Assembly: GCA_019925105.1 (NCBI GenBank)
Contig: JAHGAU010000013.1
Span: 1,054,001 to 1,118,000, forward strand
Direction of reading: 5' to 3'
DNA from: Niebla homalea
Taxonomy: Eukaryota > Ascomycota > Lecanoromycetes > Lecanorales > Ramalinaceae
DNA length: 64,000 nt
Numbering within the stretch: position 1 is the stretch's first letter; each line of letters opens with the position of its first letter. A program made the position numbers and the translations under genes. The notes under the pieces were generated by a model. The model worked only from the letters and a program-made list of their open reading frames with translations. It was not told the DNA's origin and did no database searches. This document shows, piece after piece, positions 50,201 through 60,732 of this stretch.

Positions 50201-50839
50201 CATCACAAAACCATCGTCTTTTCCCAATTCACCTCCATGCTCGACCTCATCGAACCTCACCTCCGCGCTGCCTCCCTAACGTTCACGCGCTACGACGGCA
50301 GCATGCGCAATGACCTCCGCGAAGCCTCTTTGACCCGCCTCCGCTCCGACCTGAAATGCCGCATCTTGCTCTGTAGTTTGAAGTGCGGTTCCTTGGGCCT
50401 CAATCTGACCGCCGCAAGCCGGGTCGTGATCCTCGAACCCTTTTGGAATCCCTTTGTGGAAGAACAAGCGATCGATCGTGTCCACCGCATCAATCAAACC
50501 AGGGATGTGGTGGTGTACAAGCTCACCGTCAGAGACACGGTCGAGGAGCGTATCTTGGCTCTACAAGAAAAGAAGCGCGCGTTGGCGAGTGCGGCGATCG
50601 AGGGTAAAGAGAAAGTGGGGAAGTTGAGCATGAAGGATATACTCAATCTGTTCAAGAGGGATGCGGAGCATGATGAGAGCCATGGGATTGATGGGTTGGG
50701 AGCGAAGATGAGGGTGCTGAATGCCAGTAATGGGGTGGATGTGGCGAGGGATGTCAATGCAGGGAGGAAGGTAACACCGCCTGTTGGTGCACCCGGAGGG
50801 CAGAGGAGGGAGGATCCGGTGTTTGGGCGGCGGTGGTGA
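47292..50839 (+). CDS. SNF2-family ATPase (Rad5/Rad16-like)
   Basis: DNA translocase of about 1,166 residues from 47292-48526 and 48574-50839; the 47-nt intron splits the Walker A block, restoring DDMGLGKTIQSIA. Other helicase motifs are VVAPLALIKQWEAEI, LDEAH (near 535), LTGTPMQNNLDEL and QAIDRVHRINQTRDVVVYKL. Between the two lobes is a partial RING-like element, CEVCQKDL...CAECEADF (about 49626-49710), with two CxxC pairs only, so E3 activity is doubtful. The N-terminus is Pro/Ser-rich and disordered, and a Glu run precedes the ATPase. The start is unresolved: the frame is open from 47292, but the first in-frame ATG is at 47628, so a short upstream exon is likely. It probably acts in DNA repair or chromatin remodelling. 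Confidence 0.9.
48345..48382. repeat. Poly-Glu GAG/GAA run
   Basis: A run of GAG/GAA codons encodes ten or more glutamates in the SNF2-type protein. Confidence 0.9.
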
Positions 50840-51070
50840 TGGCCCTTGTTGAGAGTGACATTGACAGTCTTTTGAGCATGGTACCTGCCAATCCTGATGC
50901 CCCTTTGATGATAATGAGGCTGGTTCTGAAGATTATGTTATGAGATCGTCAATACTGTACATGATCTGACAAAGAGCGAGCGCCATAAGAAAAGTCACTC
51001 AATTTGCCATTTCCCGTGCAGTTCCGTAGTATTCATCACCTACTTGACCCATGTTAGCCCCTATACATGA

Positions 51071-52616
51071 TCATGGCGGCCGCGCCCAAGGTGCTCTGGT
51101 TGGTGGAGGCATGGCCCCCGCTTGGCTTGCTCGGTCTTCTACTTCAGCCAATAATGGCTGCTGGTTCGGCTTCGCCCTGTCCACAGCGGACCGGACAGGT
51201 GGCACCGCCCGACCCGATGCAACGACACCGCGTCCCGCAGCCCACGGCACCGTCGTCCCCTCCCCCATAGCCCTCACCTCCCCAATCCTTCCCCCCTTAT
51301 CCGCCACCCACGGCGCCTGCGTCCCCAAGCCCCGCTCCCCGGCCACTTTCGTCCCCCCACCCCCTTCCATCACCACTCCCCCAACCCGCTCCTCCCTCCT
51401 CCTCGTCGGCGGCTGACTCTTCTCATGCACGCTACTACCCTTTGTCGCCGCCCCGTCCTCCTCCTCATCCCTGCCCCACTCGAACAGGGTGCCGAAGCGG
51501 AAATGCTGGACGACGGGGAACTTGCCCAACACCTCGGCATCATACATCTTCAGCATGCCCTTGTTGATCTTGGCCCAGCCGCCGCGCACGCCGGAGATGT
51601 CGTAGAGCATGGGGCTGTGCTCCCAGAAGGGCCCGCGCTTGACCTCGTGGATGAAGTGGATGGCGGAGAAGTAGAGGTTCGTGGTCGCGTGGGCGAGGAC
51701 TTTGGGCGGGGAGGTGATGTCGCCCGGTGGCGGGGCGGTGGGGAGGGAGCCTTCCGTGGGGGTTTGGGTGGGGGGGTGGTGGGTGATGAGGATCGTTGGT
51801 GGGGATGGGGGGCCCGTATTGGGCGGAGCCGAAGATGTAAGGGAGGAAGGAGTGGTCGTCGAGGCCCCAGACGCCGTGGGAGCCGGCGGGTTCGAGGGTG
51901 TAGGTTTTGATGAGGGTGCGGATGAGGGTGAGGTAGGGTTGGATGATGCCGAGGACGATGGAGCGGGATTGGTGGGATAGTTCATCGGCGGGAGAGGTGG
52001 TGGTGGGGGGCGATGATGAGGGTGGTGATGGCGAGGAGGAGTGTGGGGAAAACGGGAAGCCGTTGAGTTTCCAGATGCAGCCCAGGAAGGCGAGGAAGCT
52101 GAGTTCGTGTCCGGAGCCGTAGTCCAGGCGCTGAGCACTGCCGAAGCTGCCGAGGAAGTAGGATGATAGCTCGACATGAGAGTTGGAAGGGAGATCGGGG
52201 AGATGGGTAGATAACAGAGAAGGAGTGCGTGACTCCAGGGTTGAATACCATTTCCTAAAGGCCATATTGCCGAAGCGGCGGGGCCCGGGATCGGGGGGAG
52301 TGTCTCTGAGTATTTGTTCAAGCTCATCCAGCAAAGCGCGAAGCTGTGTTATGGATTTTGAATAGGAAAGCGAAGAAGACGGGGTTTCCCAGCTTATGAC
52401 TTGCGATCTTTCCTGGTTCTGACTTGAGGGGAGAGATGGAAACATAGCTCGATTGAGTTGACACAGAAAAGTCATGATATCACGATATGCTTTTGAGTGA
52501 AGAAAGAAAGCTAGGTCTTGTCCCTCGTTGATCTTCTTGGTGGGCTCCGTGAATTCATGACTCGCGGTATCCCCCAGACTTTGAAGTATCGGTAGTTGAA
52601 AGGCAACGTCAGACAT
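51071..52616 (-). CDS. PP2A activator PTPA (Rrd-type), with one frame break
   Basis: Peptidyl-prolyl isomerase-like activator of protein phosphatase 2A. The ATG at 52616 begins [12 protein letters not shown]. Family blocks include [45 protein letters not shown] and [21 protein letters not shown]. The frame then shifts by one base near 51770, within a run of seven C on the coding strand. It continues with [56 protein letters not shown] and [10 protein letters not shown]. The C-terminus ends APWARPP, as in fungal orthologues. No GT-AG intron fits. Everything downstream is conserved, so a base-calling error in the homopolymer is more likely than a dead gene. Confidence 0.88.
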
Positions 52617-52975
52617 GATTACATAGAAGCTACCCAAGCGATTTCCCACAGACGTTCAATGCTTACTTACTTACTTGCTGTAATATGGAAGGCAGAATAA
52701 GTCGTACTGACATCAATCAGTTTTTTTGGCTACTTGTTTTATTCCGGAAGCACTCTCAGGATTGAGATCAAGGATTATTATTATGATCAGATTATGATCA
52801 AATTATGCCAATGAGAGGAGGACTAGGGTTAGGGTTATTGGCATGTTGGCTGGACGACAACGCTTTGAAGTGGATTTTCAATTGTATCACTGTACTTTCA
52901 AGACGATATTCTCTTGCATACTGAAAGCTTTTGTCCTCTCAACGGCCTTAACTGCGGAATCCTGACCTAAACTTT
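52617..52975. promoter_or_regulatory. Divergent promoter of PTPA and SANT genes
   Basis: About 360 bases shared by divergent genes. It contains two telomere-type TTAGGG units within AGGGTTAGGGTT (about 52827-52838) and AT-rich repeats of ATTATGATCA. Confidence 0.5.
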
Positions 52976-54826
52976 ATGACTGAGCTTCGATCACATACAT
53001 TTGCCAATATGGCTAGGAGAGCCGTAATTCCCGATACGGACACAGAAGAGATTGCTGGACTACTCAATACGCACGCATTAGGCACCAATGAACGCCCTTT
53101 ATCACGTCCAGGCTCCAAGTGGAGAAGCCAGCGTGCAAATTCGCCAGAGGCAGGGCCACCAAGCAAGAGGCGAAAGATAGGGGCCCACGGGAACCGGCGA
53201 CCCAACGGCAATGTCGCAAACAATGCCGTCAAGCGAGCTCCCGAACATGGAAGGCTACTACGGTCAGCTACACGGTCAGTCGAGCCGCAAGCTGTTCCAA
53301 AGCGGAAACGGAATGCAGGCATTCTTGAGATGGAAGACGACATCGAGGAGTCGGCCGAGGAGCTCGACGAGGAGGGGGCCAGTGAGGGCGGCAGCTCAAG
53401 ACTGCCTGAACCAGCTACACCGACGCCAAAGAAGAAACATACAGCGAGACCTTCGGAAAGAATGCGAAGTCATGGAGAAGCCCAGGCTGCCAGTGGGGAG
53501 GAGCAAACTCCCCAGAACAGTCGGCCAAGCTTAGCAGGGCTGGAGGGCCAGTCTGAAAGAAGATATCCTGTTGCCATTCAGAGCTCTGAGGCAACCTCTC
53601 AAAGTAACAGGGGAGAGGTGAGGGATACTGTGGAGGAAGAGACAGCAGAATCAGAGGCCACTGGTAGAGTTGAAATCGATGCACCTTTGGAGCTCGATAA
53701 TAAAGCCTTGAAAACCAAGATGTTGCTTGGAAATGAGGGACTCTGGGAGATGATAATCGAGGCATCAACAGCCAATCGAGAAAGGTCAAAAAACAACACT
53801 GAGCTCAAAAGCAACATCGTAAGGAATCTAGTAGAGAAACTTACAGAGACGAGACAAGTATACCACGACCTCGCAGCAGATGATCTTGCAGGTGAAGACG
53901 TGGATGAAACAGAAGCAGATCTCGAAACGGGCTTGAATGAGATTATGAACACCGTTGACAACTTGTCAAAACCATCTCCTGGTCGCCAAGCAACCAGGGT
54001 CATTTACGAGTCCTATATGAATGGCGTTACTCAATTTGTTTCGCTCTTGAAGGATGCAATGAAGGGGCGCGTGCTGAAGACCTCACCCAAGGCTTACGAC
54101 CTTGCTGGGCTTGAGGAAGTGATTTTCATTCAAGAAATGTTCCTTCGCTTATTAGAGGAGCTCCACAGTTGGAAGGTCTCTTCAGATGGCTTTACGAGGA
54201 ATGTTCAGCAGCGCATAAAGCCACACCTGAGAACCATGCTGTGCAACTTTAAGAAGCACCTCGCACGAGACTTGGTAGCCGAGCAACGAAGGATCAACCG
54301 AGGGATCACAGCCTCGCAAGCCAGTCGAGAAATCGTTTCCCCTCGAGTGCAGCAAGAGAGGAAAGCAGCTCGTCACGAGGAGATTCAGAGACGGGTCTTG
54401 ATATCTGTGGAAGAGGAGAGTCTCCGATGGGGTGGGGACCTGCGACTTGTGAAGGAGGTGCGCGGTCAAAAACTTCCAGAAGCGCCATCTGTACGTGCTG
54501 CTGGAACCAGGTCCAAGATATGGACAGAGCAGGAAGACACTGCACTTATTCATGAGCTGCTGAATAACAAGGAGACACGTGGGCTGCCAGGTAGGCATGA
54601 CTGCTCTTTTGTCTTGCTTTCATATCGTGCTTTCAAGGCTGACGCGACGACAGTGGACGAACGGTACCGCATGATATTGAATAACGAGTTGCTCTCGAAC
54701 AAGCTCCCAGATCACGTTGAGGAGCGAGCAATGTGGCATAAACCCTATCTCGTTCAGCAAATGAAGGATGATTACAAAGGACGGGTCCCGCGATGGGTCG
54801 ACAGTATAAGGCGGACAGCGAGATGA
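52976..54826 (+). CDS. Nuclear protein with C-terminal SANT/Myb-like motif
   Basis: Modelled as 52976-54590 joined to 54654-54826 (595 residues). A 63-nt intron with GTAGGC and GACAG ends is itself open, so an unspliced 616-residue form cannot be excluded; splicing gives the more Myb-like GLPVDERYRMILNN. The N-terminus is basic with a likely nuclear signal (PPSKRRKIG), followed by an acidic region (EMEDDIEESAEELDEE). A helical middle part contains DAMKGRVLKTSPKAYDL. The C-terminus has KIWTEQEDTALIHELL, the first helix and tryptophan of a Myb/SANT repeat. Chromatin or telomere binding is possible but not shown. Gene and function are otherwise unrecognised. Confidence 0.75.
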   Translation: MTELRSHTFANMARRAVIPDTDTEEIAGLLNTHALGTNERPLSRPGSKWRSQRANSPEAGPPSKRRKIGAHGNRRPNGNVANNAVKRAPEHGRLLRSATRSVEPQAVPKRKRNAGILEMEDDIEESAEELDEEGASEGGSSRLPEPATPTPKKKHTARPSERMRSHGEAQAASGEEQTPQNSRPSLAGLEGQSERRYPVAIQSSEATSQSNRGEVRDTVEEETAESEATGRVEIDAPLELDNKALKTKMLLGNEGLWEMIIEASTANRERSKNNTELKSNIVRNLVEKLTETRQVYHDLAADDLAGEDVDETEADLETGLNEIMNTVDNLSKPSPGRQATRVIYESYMNGVTQFVSLLKDAMKGRVLKTSPKAYDLAGLEEVIFIQEMFLRLLEELHSWKVSSDGFTRNVQQRIKPHLRTMLCNFKKHLARDLVAEQRRINRGITASQASREIVSPRVQQERKAARHEEIQRRVLISVEEESLRWGGDLRLVKEVRGQKLPEAPSVRAAGTRSKIWTEQEDTALIHELLNNKETRGLPGRHDCSFVLLSYRAFKADATTVDERYRMILNNELLSNKLPDHVEERAMWHKPYLVQQMKDDYKGRVPRWVDSIRRTAR

Positions 54827-55495
54827 CGAAGCATTTGGTGATCCATCGGGCTTTGTAGCATATGCAATCTGGATAATGATTGTGAAACCATACCCAACAG
54901 AGTTTTGTGAACATGTTAGATCAAGCATTGAAATATGGATCTTCTATTGTTTGTCTTCCTGCCTTACGGAGCACATGGTCCACATGGTGCCAGCGCATCG
55001 TTAACGTTGTGCTTATGGCGTGGTACGATTTGTTCCAAGATAGCAGGTCAATTCTAACGGCCAGCCCCTTTTGGCCCCATTCCCAGTTTCCCCTGAGAGT
55101 GGTTATGATTATTCAAGTCATCTGCGAATGCTTGGCGCTCAATTTGATTGCGCGTATCGCCCTATATTAACTCGAATTTCGTCTATTAAAGGACGATCTA
55201 TATGAAGATCTTGAGATTTAAGTTATTAGTACTAGTCGGAGTACTGTAAAGACCTTCATTGGAAGTGACTCGTTGAAATTCGCGATTCTGTAAGCCGATT
55301 TAGGAGGTACGCGCACTCAAATTGAGCGCCAAGCATTCGCAGATAATTTGAAACGCGTAGATAGTCGGGGGCCGCAAAAGTTGGGGATGACGGCGATCGT
55401 CTTTCCAAACAGGCTCACAGGCTGTTTCCAACTTTCAAAGCCAAGCAATGGCTTGATACCATTTGCCAGTCGCTATATAGTGGCTTCAATGCGAC
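54827..55495. promoter_or_regulatory. Upstream region of the coiled-coil gene
   Basis: About 670 bases between two plus-strand genes; no gene supported. A CGCTATATAGTGG stretch near 55471 is a TATA-like element about 25 bases before the ATG. Confidence 0.5.
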
Positions 55496-55801
55496 ATGCC
55501 CCCTACCGGAAAACCCAATGCGCAATCATCTACGCCAGCCTCGAAGCCTGCCTCGGCCGACGGGCAAAAATCCCCTACAAAATTGGGGCCTAAATCTCCA
55601 GAAAAACGACGCCCGATATCTTCCTCAAGACAACCTCCAAAGCTAGACATGCCGCCTGATGAGAACCTGAATGGACGATCTTCGACTCCATCCCCAAAGC
55701 CCAGTTCTGCCGATGGTCCCAAATCTCCAACAAAGTTAGGACCGAAGTCCCCCGTCAAGCCACGTCCAACACCCACATCTAAAAATCCTAATTCAAAAAC
55801 A
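55496..55801 (+). repeat. 153-bp tandem duplication (two diverged copies)
   Basis: The first 306 coding bases consist of two diverged 153-bp copies, seen as two 51-residue segments each starting MPP and sharing SSTP, ADG and KSPTKLGPKSP. Confidence 0.8.
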
Positions 55802-58800
55802 GCTCCCCCGCCCAAAAAACCATCCGCGTTGACACGAAGTCCTCCGACTGCTTCAACCCGCGATCGTGCAAAGCCTGGCGCGAGCGCGCCGCCAGCTCCA
55901 CCTAAACGCTCCACAAGCGGCCTTACGACATCCACTTTCGCCAGCACTAGGAGGACACCAACCATTCCTTCAAGTCTTAGGCTTGCTACACATACGAGAA
56001 CAGGATCGAAAACGGAAACAACAAGGCCGGGTTCAAGATCAAAGGATGGCCACGAGACCGGGGCACCCGCCAGATCAGCAAGGAAGAAGGCGGATGGCGT
56101 GCTGTCACCTACGCGAAGTGAAACTAATCAATCAGTGGGTGGGAAAATTGGCAGAGGAGACAAAGGCAATGAAGCCTTGAGGAGCGAGGAAGTTGAGGGA
56201 TTGAGGCAGAGGATTGGGGATCTGGAGGAGACCCATGCAGGTGAGCTACAGGTTGCTCGGGCGGAAAACACAAGCAAAGACGATGAGCTCGGGAGCATGC
56301 GCGACAGATTAAAAGAGCTTCAGAATACACAGGACCTGGCTCACAATGACCTGAAGTCTCGATTGAGTGTCAAGGAAGTTGAATTGGCGAAATTGAAGAA
56401 GAAGAATGACAGGCTTGAAGAGCAAGTGAAATCAGAACAGCGGGTTAAAGAAGCTGAGATGGTAGAGCTTGCAGACAAGCACGAGCGTACTTTCTCTGAC
56501 GCAGCCTCAAGGCATCAGCAAGAGCTAAGAGACATGATTGCAAGGAACGAGGATCGAGCGAGGGAAATTCGGACGAAGCATGTTGAAGAGATGGAGCAGG
56601 TCAATCGCAAGCACAGGGAAGAAGCTCAGTCTGCTGCTCAGAAGCACGAGCAAGAGCTTCAAGACGCTGCCTCTCAGCATGAACAAAAGCTCAACGCTGA
56701 GCGGACAACTTATGCACAGGAGAGAGAAGACCTTGCTGCACAGCACAGGAAGGATCTTGGATCGCCATCAGGGCAAGGTAACCAAAATCAAGATACCTCT
56801 GCTGACCGTGCTTCCCGCAACGAACAGGAAATACATGAGCTGCGGAAGTCTCATAAGGCTGACCTGGAGGAAGCCGACAGTATGCATGGTCATCAACTCA
56901 AGAAAATAGCTATGCAGCACAAGCAGCAGCTAGATGAGGTCCAGAAGGAGCGCGACGACCTACACGAAAGAGCCTCCAATCTGCGAAAGGAACTGGCAGA
57001 CGGTCATTCGGGCCTCCAGCAGGAGCTGGATGCAGTCCGGTCACATCTCAAGGATGAACTCGAGAAGGCTACGACAGACCAGCAGGGCTTTCGCGATGTC
57101 ATCAAAGGGCATGAAAAGCAGATAAGTGACATTAAACAGGATCACGAGCATAAGATCAAGGATGTTCAGCAAAGCCACGAGAAGTCACTTGATGAGACAA
57201 AGAAGCTACTGGAGTCGAAGATTGAGGAAGCACGATCCTCTCACGAACGGACCATCTCTAGCCTAGAAACTAAGCATAAGGAGCATCTCGCAAGCGTACA
57301 GTCTCAATTAGAAGCAAAATCGCGAGACTTAAGCTCAATCGAAGCAGCTTTAGAGAGAGCTCAAAATGACCAGGTCTCCTTCAAGGAGACACTATCAAAG
57401 CAGCATGCAGGCGAGCTCGAAGCGGCATCATTCAAGCATGAAAATGAAGCAGCCAACCTCCGAGACGAAAGGGAAGCCCTTACCGAGCAGATCGAAACAT
57501 TGCGCGGTGCATTCGAGAAGGCGGAGGAGGCGCATGAAAACGACATGGAAGCTTTGATTTCGGACCTTGAGCAAAAGCGCGCTGATCATCAGACTCGGCA
57601 CGAACAGGAGATTCAGAGCTTGGATTCCGAGCATTCGGAGGAGCTGTCAGAGCTACGAAATAAGTGTGAAGACGCTGAAAAAGAAGCAAACGAGCTGAAA
57701 TTGTCACTGAAGGATGCAGAGACCAAGCATGGCCGGACAAGTAAGGAGGCAATTGAGCGGCTGATTTCGACGCATGCACAAGACCTATCGGAGGTGCGGA
57801 GCAAGTACAAAGCTGCGGAGAAAGAAGCGACTGATGTGAAGTTGGCCCTTAAGGATGTTGAAGAAAAGCACGACCAACATAGCAAGGAGCTCACTACTGC
57901 TCATGAACAAAAGCTGCAGGAAATCACTGCGAAGCATTCGGATGAGTTGTCGGAGCTACGTAGTAAACACGAGGTTGCCGAGAAAGAAGCTATCGAGTTG
58001 AAGTCATCGCTGAAGAACATGGAAGAAAAGCACGGTCAGACCAGCAAAGAGCTCACCACTACTCACGAGCAGAAATTGCAGGAGACCTTGCAAAAGCATA
58101 AACAGGATCTCTCGGACCTCCGCGATGAGCATGAAATGGTCCTTGGGGAGATTGCACCCTTGAGGAAGCAGCTTGAACGCACACAGGCTGAGCATAGCAA
58201 AGCAATTTCTGAGTCATCGCCCAAGCACAATCAGGAATCGGAGGCACTTCGGGAGGAGCGCGATGAGCTTCTTGCAACGAAAGAGAGCACCTTGGAGCAG
58301 CTTGAAGCTCTGAATGCTGAGCATAACAAAGCTGTGTCTGACTCATCTTCGAAGTACCATGAGGAACTCAAGGCGCTCCAAGATGAGCGCGACAGTCTGC
58401 TTGCATTCAAGGCGCAAGTCACGTCGGATCAGTCTCAGGCTACTATTGCTAACGAAGAGCACAGCAAAGCTCTGGACGATATGAGAACGAAGCATGATCA
58501 GGAACGTGACAGCCTCAAGAAGCAGCTTGATGAAGCGCTGCAGTCCGGAGCCAAGCTTGAGTCGAACTTGAAATCGGCTGATTTGGAGAAGCAGGATCTC
58601 GTAAAGAATGCTCAAGCACTTCGTCATGCTTTGGATAGTCAAAAGCGTGAGCACGAAGAATTGTTGGCGAAGCATCAATTGGCCACCAAGGAGTTCCGCA
58701 GTCTCCAGGAGGCGACAAATGCGAAAGAGCAACGTCATCATACCGATGCAGCAGAAGCAGCTTCCAGCAAGAATGAGGAGCTAAAGAAAGTCCTCGAGCA

Positions 58801-59989
58801 GCACATGAGCACCACCAAAGAGTTGGCCAAGTCTCAACAGTCTTACAAGTCGCTTGTCCAAAGTCGTGATGTCCTCGAAGGGGCAAATGTAGCCCTTAGG
58901 AAGCAAATCGCGAACATTGAGAAGAAGCATGCGCAAGAGTACGAGACCTTTACTATGACTCACAGGGAGACCATGCGAAAAGTTTGCGAACAGCTTGAGT
59001 CGCAGCATGACGATGCCAGTCAAGAGCTCAAAATGGAACATGAGCAAAACCTAGCACGACTGCGCGCCGACCTAGAATCCGAACATGCTGAGGCAACACG
59101 ATCGCTTGCTGCGAATCACGAGAACAAGATTCATCAAATCCAGGCAGACCACACCTCGAAACACACTCAGGCACTACAGTCCCTTACCAACCAGCACGAA
59201 AGTGAGATGCTCCAACTACGTGAGCAAGCCGAAGCAGCTGCCGTCGCCCCCTCCTCGCAGCCGCGATCAGACACATTGGAAGCAGACTTCGAAAAGCTCC
59301 GCAAGCAGCATTCTGAACTCCAAGTCCGACATAATCAAGTCCTGCAGGAGCTTGAGTCGCGGATGTCTCAAGTTCGCGAACTTGAAAATTGCACATCGAA
59401 AGCAGAGCTCGACACCCATCGCTCCGAGCACTCCAGCCTGTCATACAAGCATACTAAAGCCCTCGAAGAGCTCGAGTCTTCGAAGTCTCAAATACGTGAA
59501 TTTCAGAAGGGTTCTTCCAAAGCCGACCTCGAATCCTTGCGCTCTGAGCACTCTACCCTTCAATCGCAATACGACTCAACTCTCCAGGAACTCGACGCCT
59601 TGAAGTCTCACGTTCGCGAAATTGACAACGATACATCAAACGTCGACCTCGAATGCCTGCGCTCCGAGCACGCTACCCTCCGGTCTCAACATACCTCAGA
59701 CCTCCAGGAACTCGACTCCCTCAGATCACAACTATCGGACGCGCAGGCCGATGCAGCATTCTCCAACAACGACGAATTGCACAATGATCTGAGAAAATAC
59801 ATGACCACTCTGAAGCGGCAGTATGGCAGCGATGCAGCAGATATTGAGAGCTTAAGGAGGGATATTGATGCCGAAGGAGAGAGGAGGGACGAGGCTTGGA
59901 GAAAGCAGGAAGAGATGAGGGCGGTGATCGCGGCAGAGTTGGAGCAGATCTTGGGGGAGGGAAATGCAACAAATGGGGAAGCGGGCTGA
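55496..59989 (+). CDS. Large coiled-coil protein, 1497 residues
   Basis: An intronless frame. Residues 1-200 are disordered, basic and Pro/Ser-rich, with a 51-residue tandem duplication (both halves contain KSPTKLGPKSP). From about 230 to the end the protein is almost continuous heptad coiled coil rich in Glu, Lys, Gln and His. Recurring KHEQEL, KHSDELSEL and EHSKA phrases reflect internal duplication, especially between about 690 and 1,000. The last third contains units of the type SLRSEHSTLQSQYDS. No motor, enzyme or membrane segment is visible. Such proteins act as tethers or scaffolds (golgin, spindle-pole or septal-pore types), but nothing here chooses between these. Neighbouring genes give no clue. 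Confidence 0.85.
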   Translation: MPPTGKPNAQSSTPASKPASADGQKSPTKLGPKSPEKRRPISSSRQPPKLDMPPDENLNGRSSTPSPKPSSADGPKSPTKLGPKSPVKPRPTPTSKNPNSKTAPPPKKPSALTRSPPTASTRDRAKPGASAPPAPPKRSTSGLTTSTFASTRRTPTIPSSLRLATHTRTGSKTETTRPGSRSKDGHETGAPARSARKKADGVLSPTRSETNQSVGGKIGRGDKGNEALRSEEVEGLRQRIGDLEETHAGELQVARAENTSKDDELGSMRDRLKELQNTQDLAHNDLKSRLSVKEVELAKLKKKNDRLEEQVKSEQRVKEAEMVELADKHERTFSDAASRHQQELRDMIARNEDRAREIRTKHVEEMEQVNRKHREEAQSAAQKHEQELQDAASQHEQKLNAERTTYAQEREDLAAQHRKDLGSPSGQGNQNQDTSADRASRNEQEIHELRKSHKADLEEADSMHGHQLKKIAMQHKQQLDEVQKERDDLHERASNLRKELADGHSGLQQELDAVRSHLKDELEKATTDQQGFRDVIKGHEKQISDIKQDHEHKIKDVQQSHEKSLDETKKLLESKIEEARSSHERTISSLETKHKEHLASVQSQLEAKSRDLSSIEAALERAQNDQVSFKETLSKQHAGELEAASFKHENEAANLRDEREALTEQIETLRGAFEKAEEAHENDMEALISDLEQKRADHQTRHEQEIQSLDSEHSEELSELRNKCEDAEKEANELKLSLKDAETKHGRTSKEAIERLISTHAQDLSEVRSKYKAAEKEATDVKLALKDVEEKHDQHSKELTTAHEQKLQEITAKHSDELSELRSKHEVAEKEAIELKSSLKNMEEKHGQTSKELTTTHEQKLQETLQKHKQDLSDLRDEHEMVLGEIAPLRKQLERTQAEHSKAISESSPKHNQESEALREERDELLATKESTLEQLEALNAEHNKAVSDSSSKYHEELKALQDERDSLLAFKAQVTSDQSQATIANEEHSKALDDMRTKHDQERDSLKKQLDEALQSGAKLESNLKSADLEKQDLVKNAQALRHALDSQKREHEELLAKHQLATKEFRSLQEATNAKEQRHHTDAAEAASSKNEELKKVLEQHMSTTKELAKSQQSYKSLVQSRDVLEGANVALRKQIANIEKKHAQEYETFTMTHRETMRKVCEQLESQHDDASQELKMEHEQNLARLRADLESEHAEATRSLAANHENKIHQIQADHTSKHTQALQSLTNQHESEMLQLREQAEAAAVAPSSQPRSDTLEADFEKLRKQHSELQVRHNQVLQELESRMSQVRELENCTSKAELDTHRSEHSSLSYKHTKALEELESSKSQIREFQKGSSKADLESLRSEHSTLQSQYDSTLQELDALKSHVREIDNDTSNVDLECLRSEHATLRSQHTSDLQELDSLRSQLSDAQADAAFSNNDELHNDLRKYMTTLKRQYGSDAADIESLRRDIDAEGERRDEAWRKQEEMRAVIAAELEQILGEGNATNGEAG

Positions 59990-60732
59990 TTGCAAGGGAT
60001 TTAGGCTGGTCAGGTACTGTATCTATGGTTTTGCTTTTCCTTTTCCTTTTTTCCTGTCGGTGTTTGAAGCGCTTCGATGATACCCCACTGTATGCATTCC
60101 TCACTTTATGAGGAGACGCAAGTAAAAATATTCGGGAGCTATATACCGTCTATCAGGCTTTTACCATTTCAATGAAAACTTTGCCCTCATTCATGGATCG
60201 CTATTCCTGAATTTTTACTGCACTCCTGCATTGGCTTTTCTGAGACGTTCTTGGAGCCTCACAAACAGGTACTTCAAAGAAGTCTTACCAAAACAGATAA
60301 CATGTACTAAAGGTGCATCGCCTGCACCACCTTCTTATCCACGGACCGCTAACCCCGTCAAGAGAGTGACTATCTTGTCATATCATGTGGACAGCGGTGG
60401 GTCAGTCTACGAAAACCACCTTCCTTCCACCCATTATTTCCACGAACATCTAGATGCCTAACCCCATAACGGCAATAGGTCAGCCAACTCCGTATGGAAA
60501 TCTGCAAATGGCGGAGATGGAAATACGTTTGAAGGCGGGACCGCAGACGTCACGAAGCAGCAACAAAGTCAATAAATCCCCGTGGCTGTCGCCCCATCGA
60601 TGCTCTCACCTTTCCAATAATATTCCTCTCCATGTCATCGCCCTTGGAGTTTCCCTATTCGAAATTCCTTTATAATTTATACACACCCCCCTACCTCCCC
60701 AAATATTCGCACACATTCCCCCCCCCACAAAA
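59990..60732. other. Intergenic
   Basis: About 740 bases: the 3' flank of the coiled-coil gene, then AT-rich sequence with TTTATAATTTATACAC near 60670, a plausible core promoter for the small gene that follows. Confidence 0.45.

Noticed and set aside
51425..51980. Plus-strand Gly/Glu-rich frames over PTPA
   Set aside because: Antisense shadow of conserved PTPA sequence.
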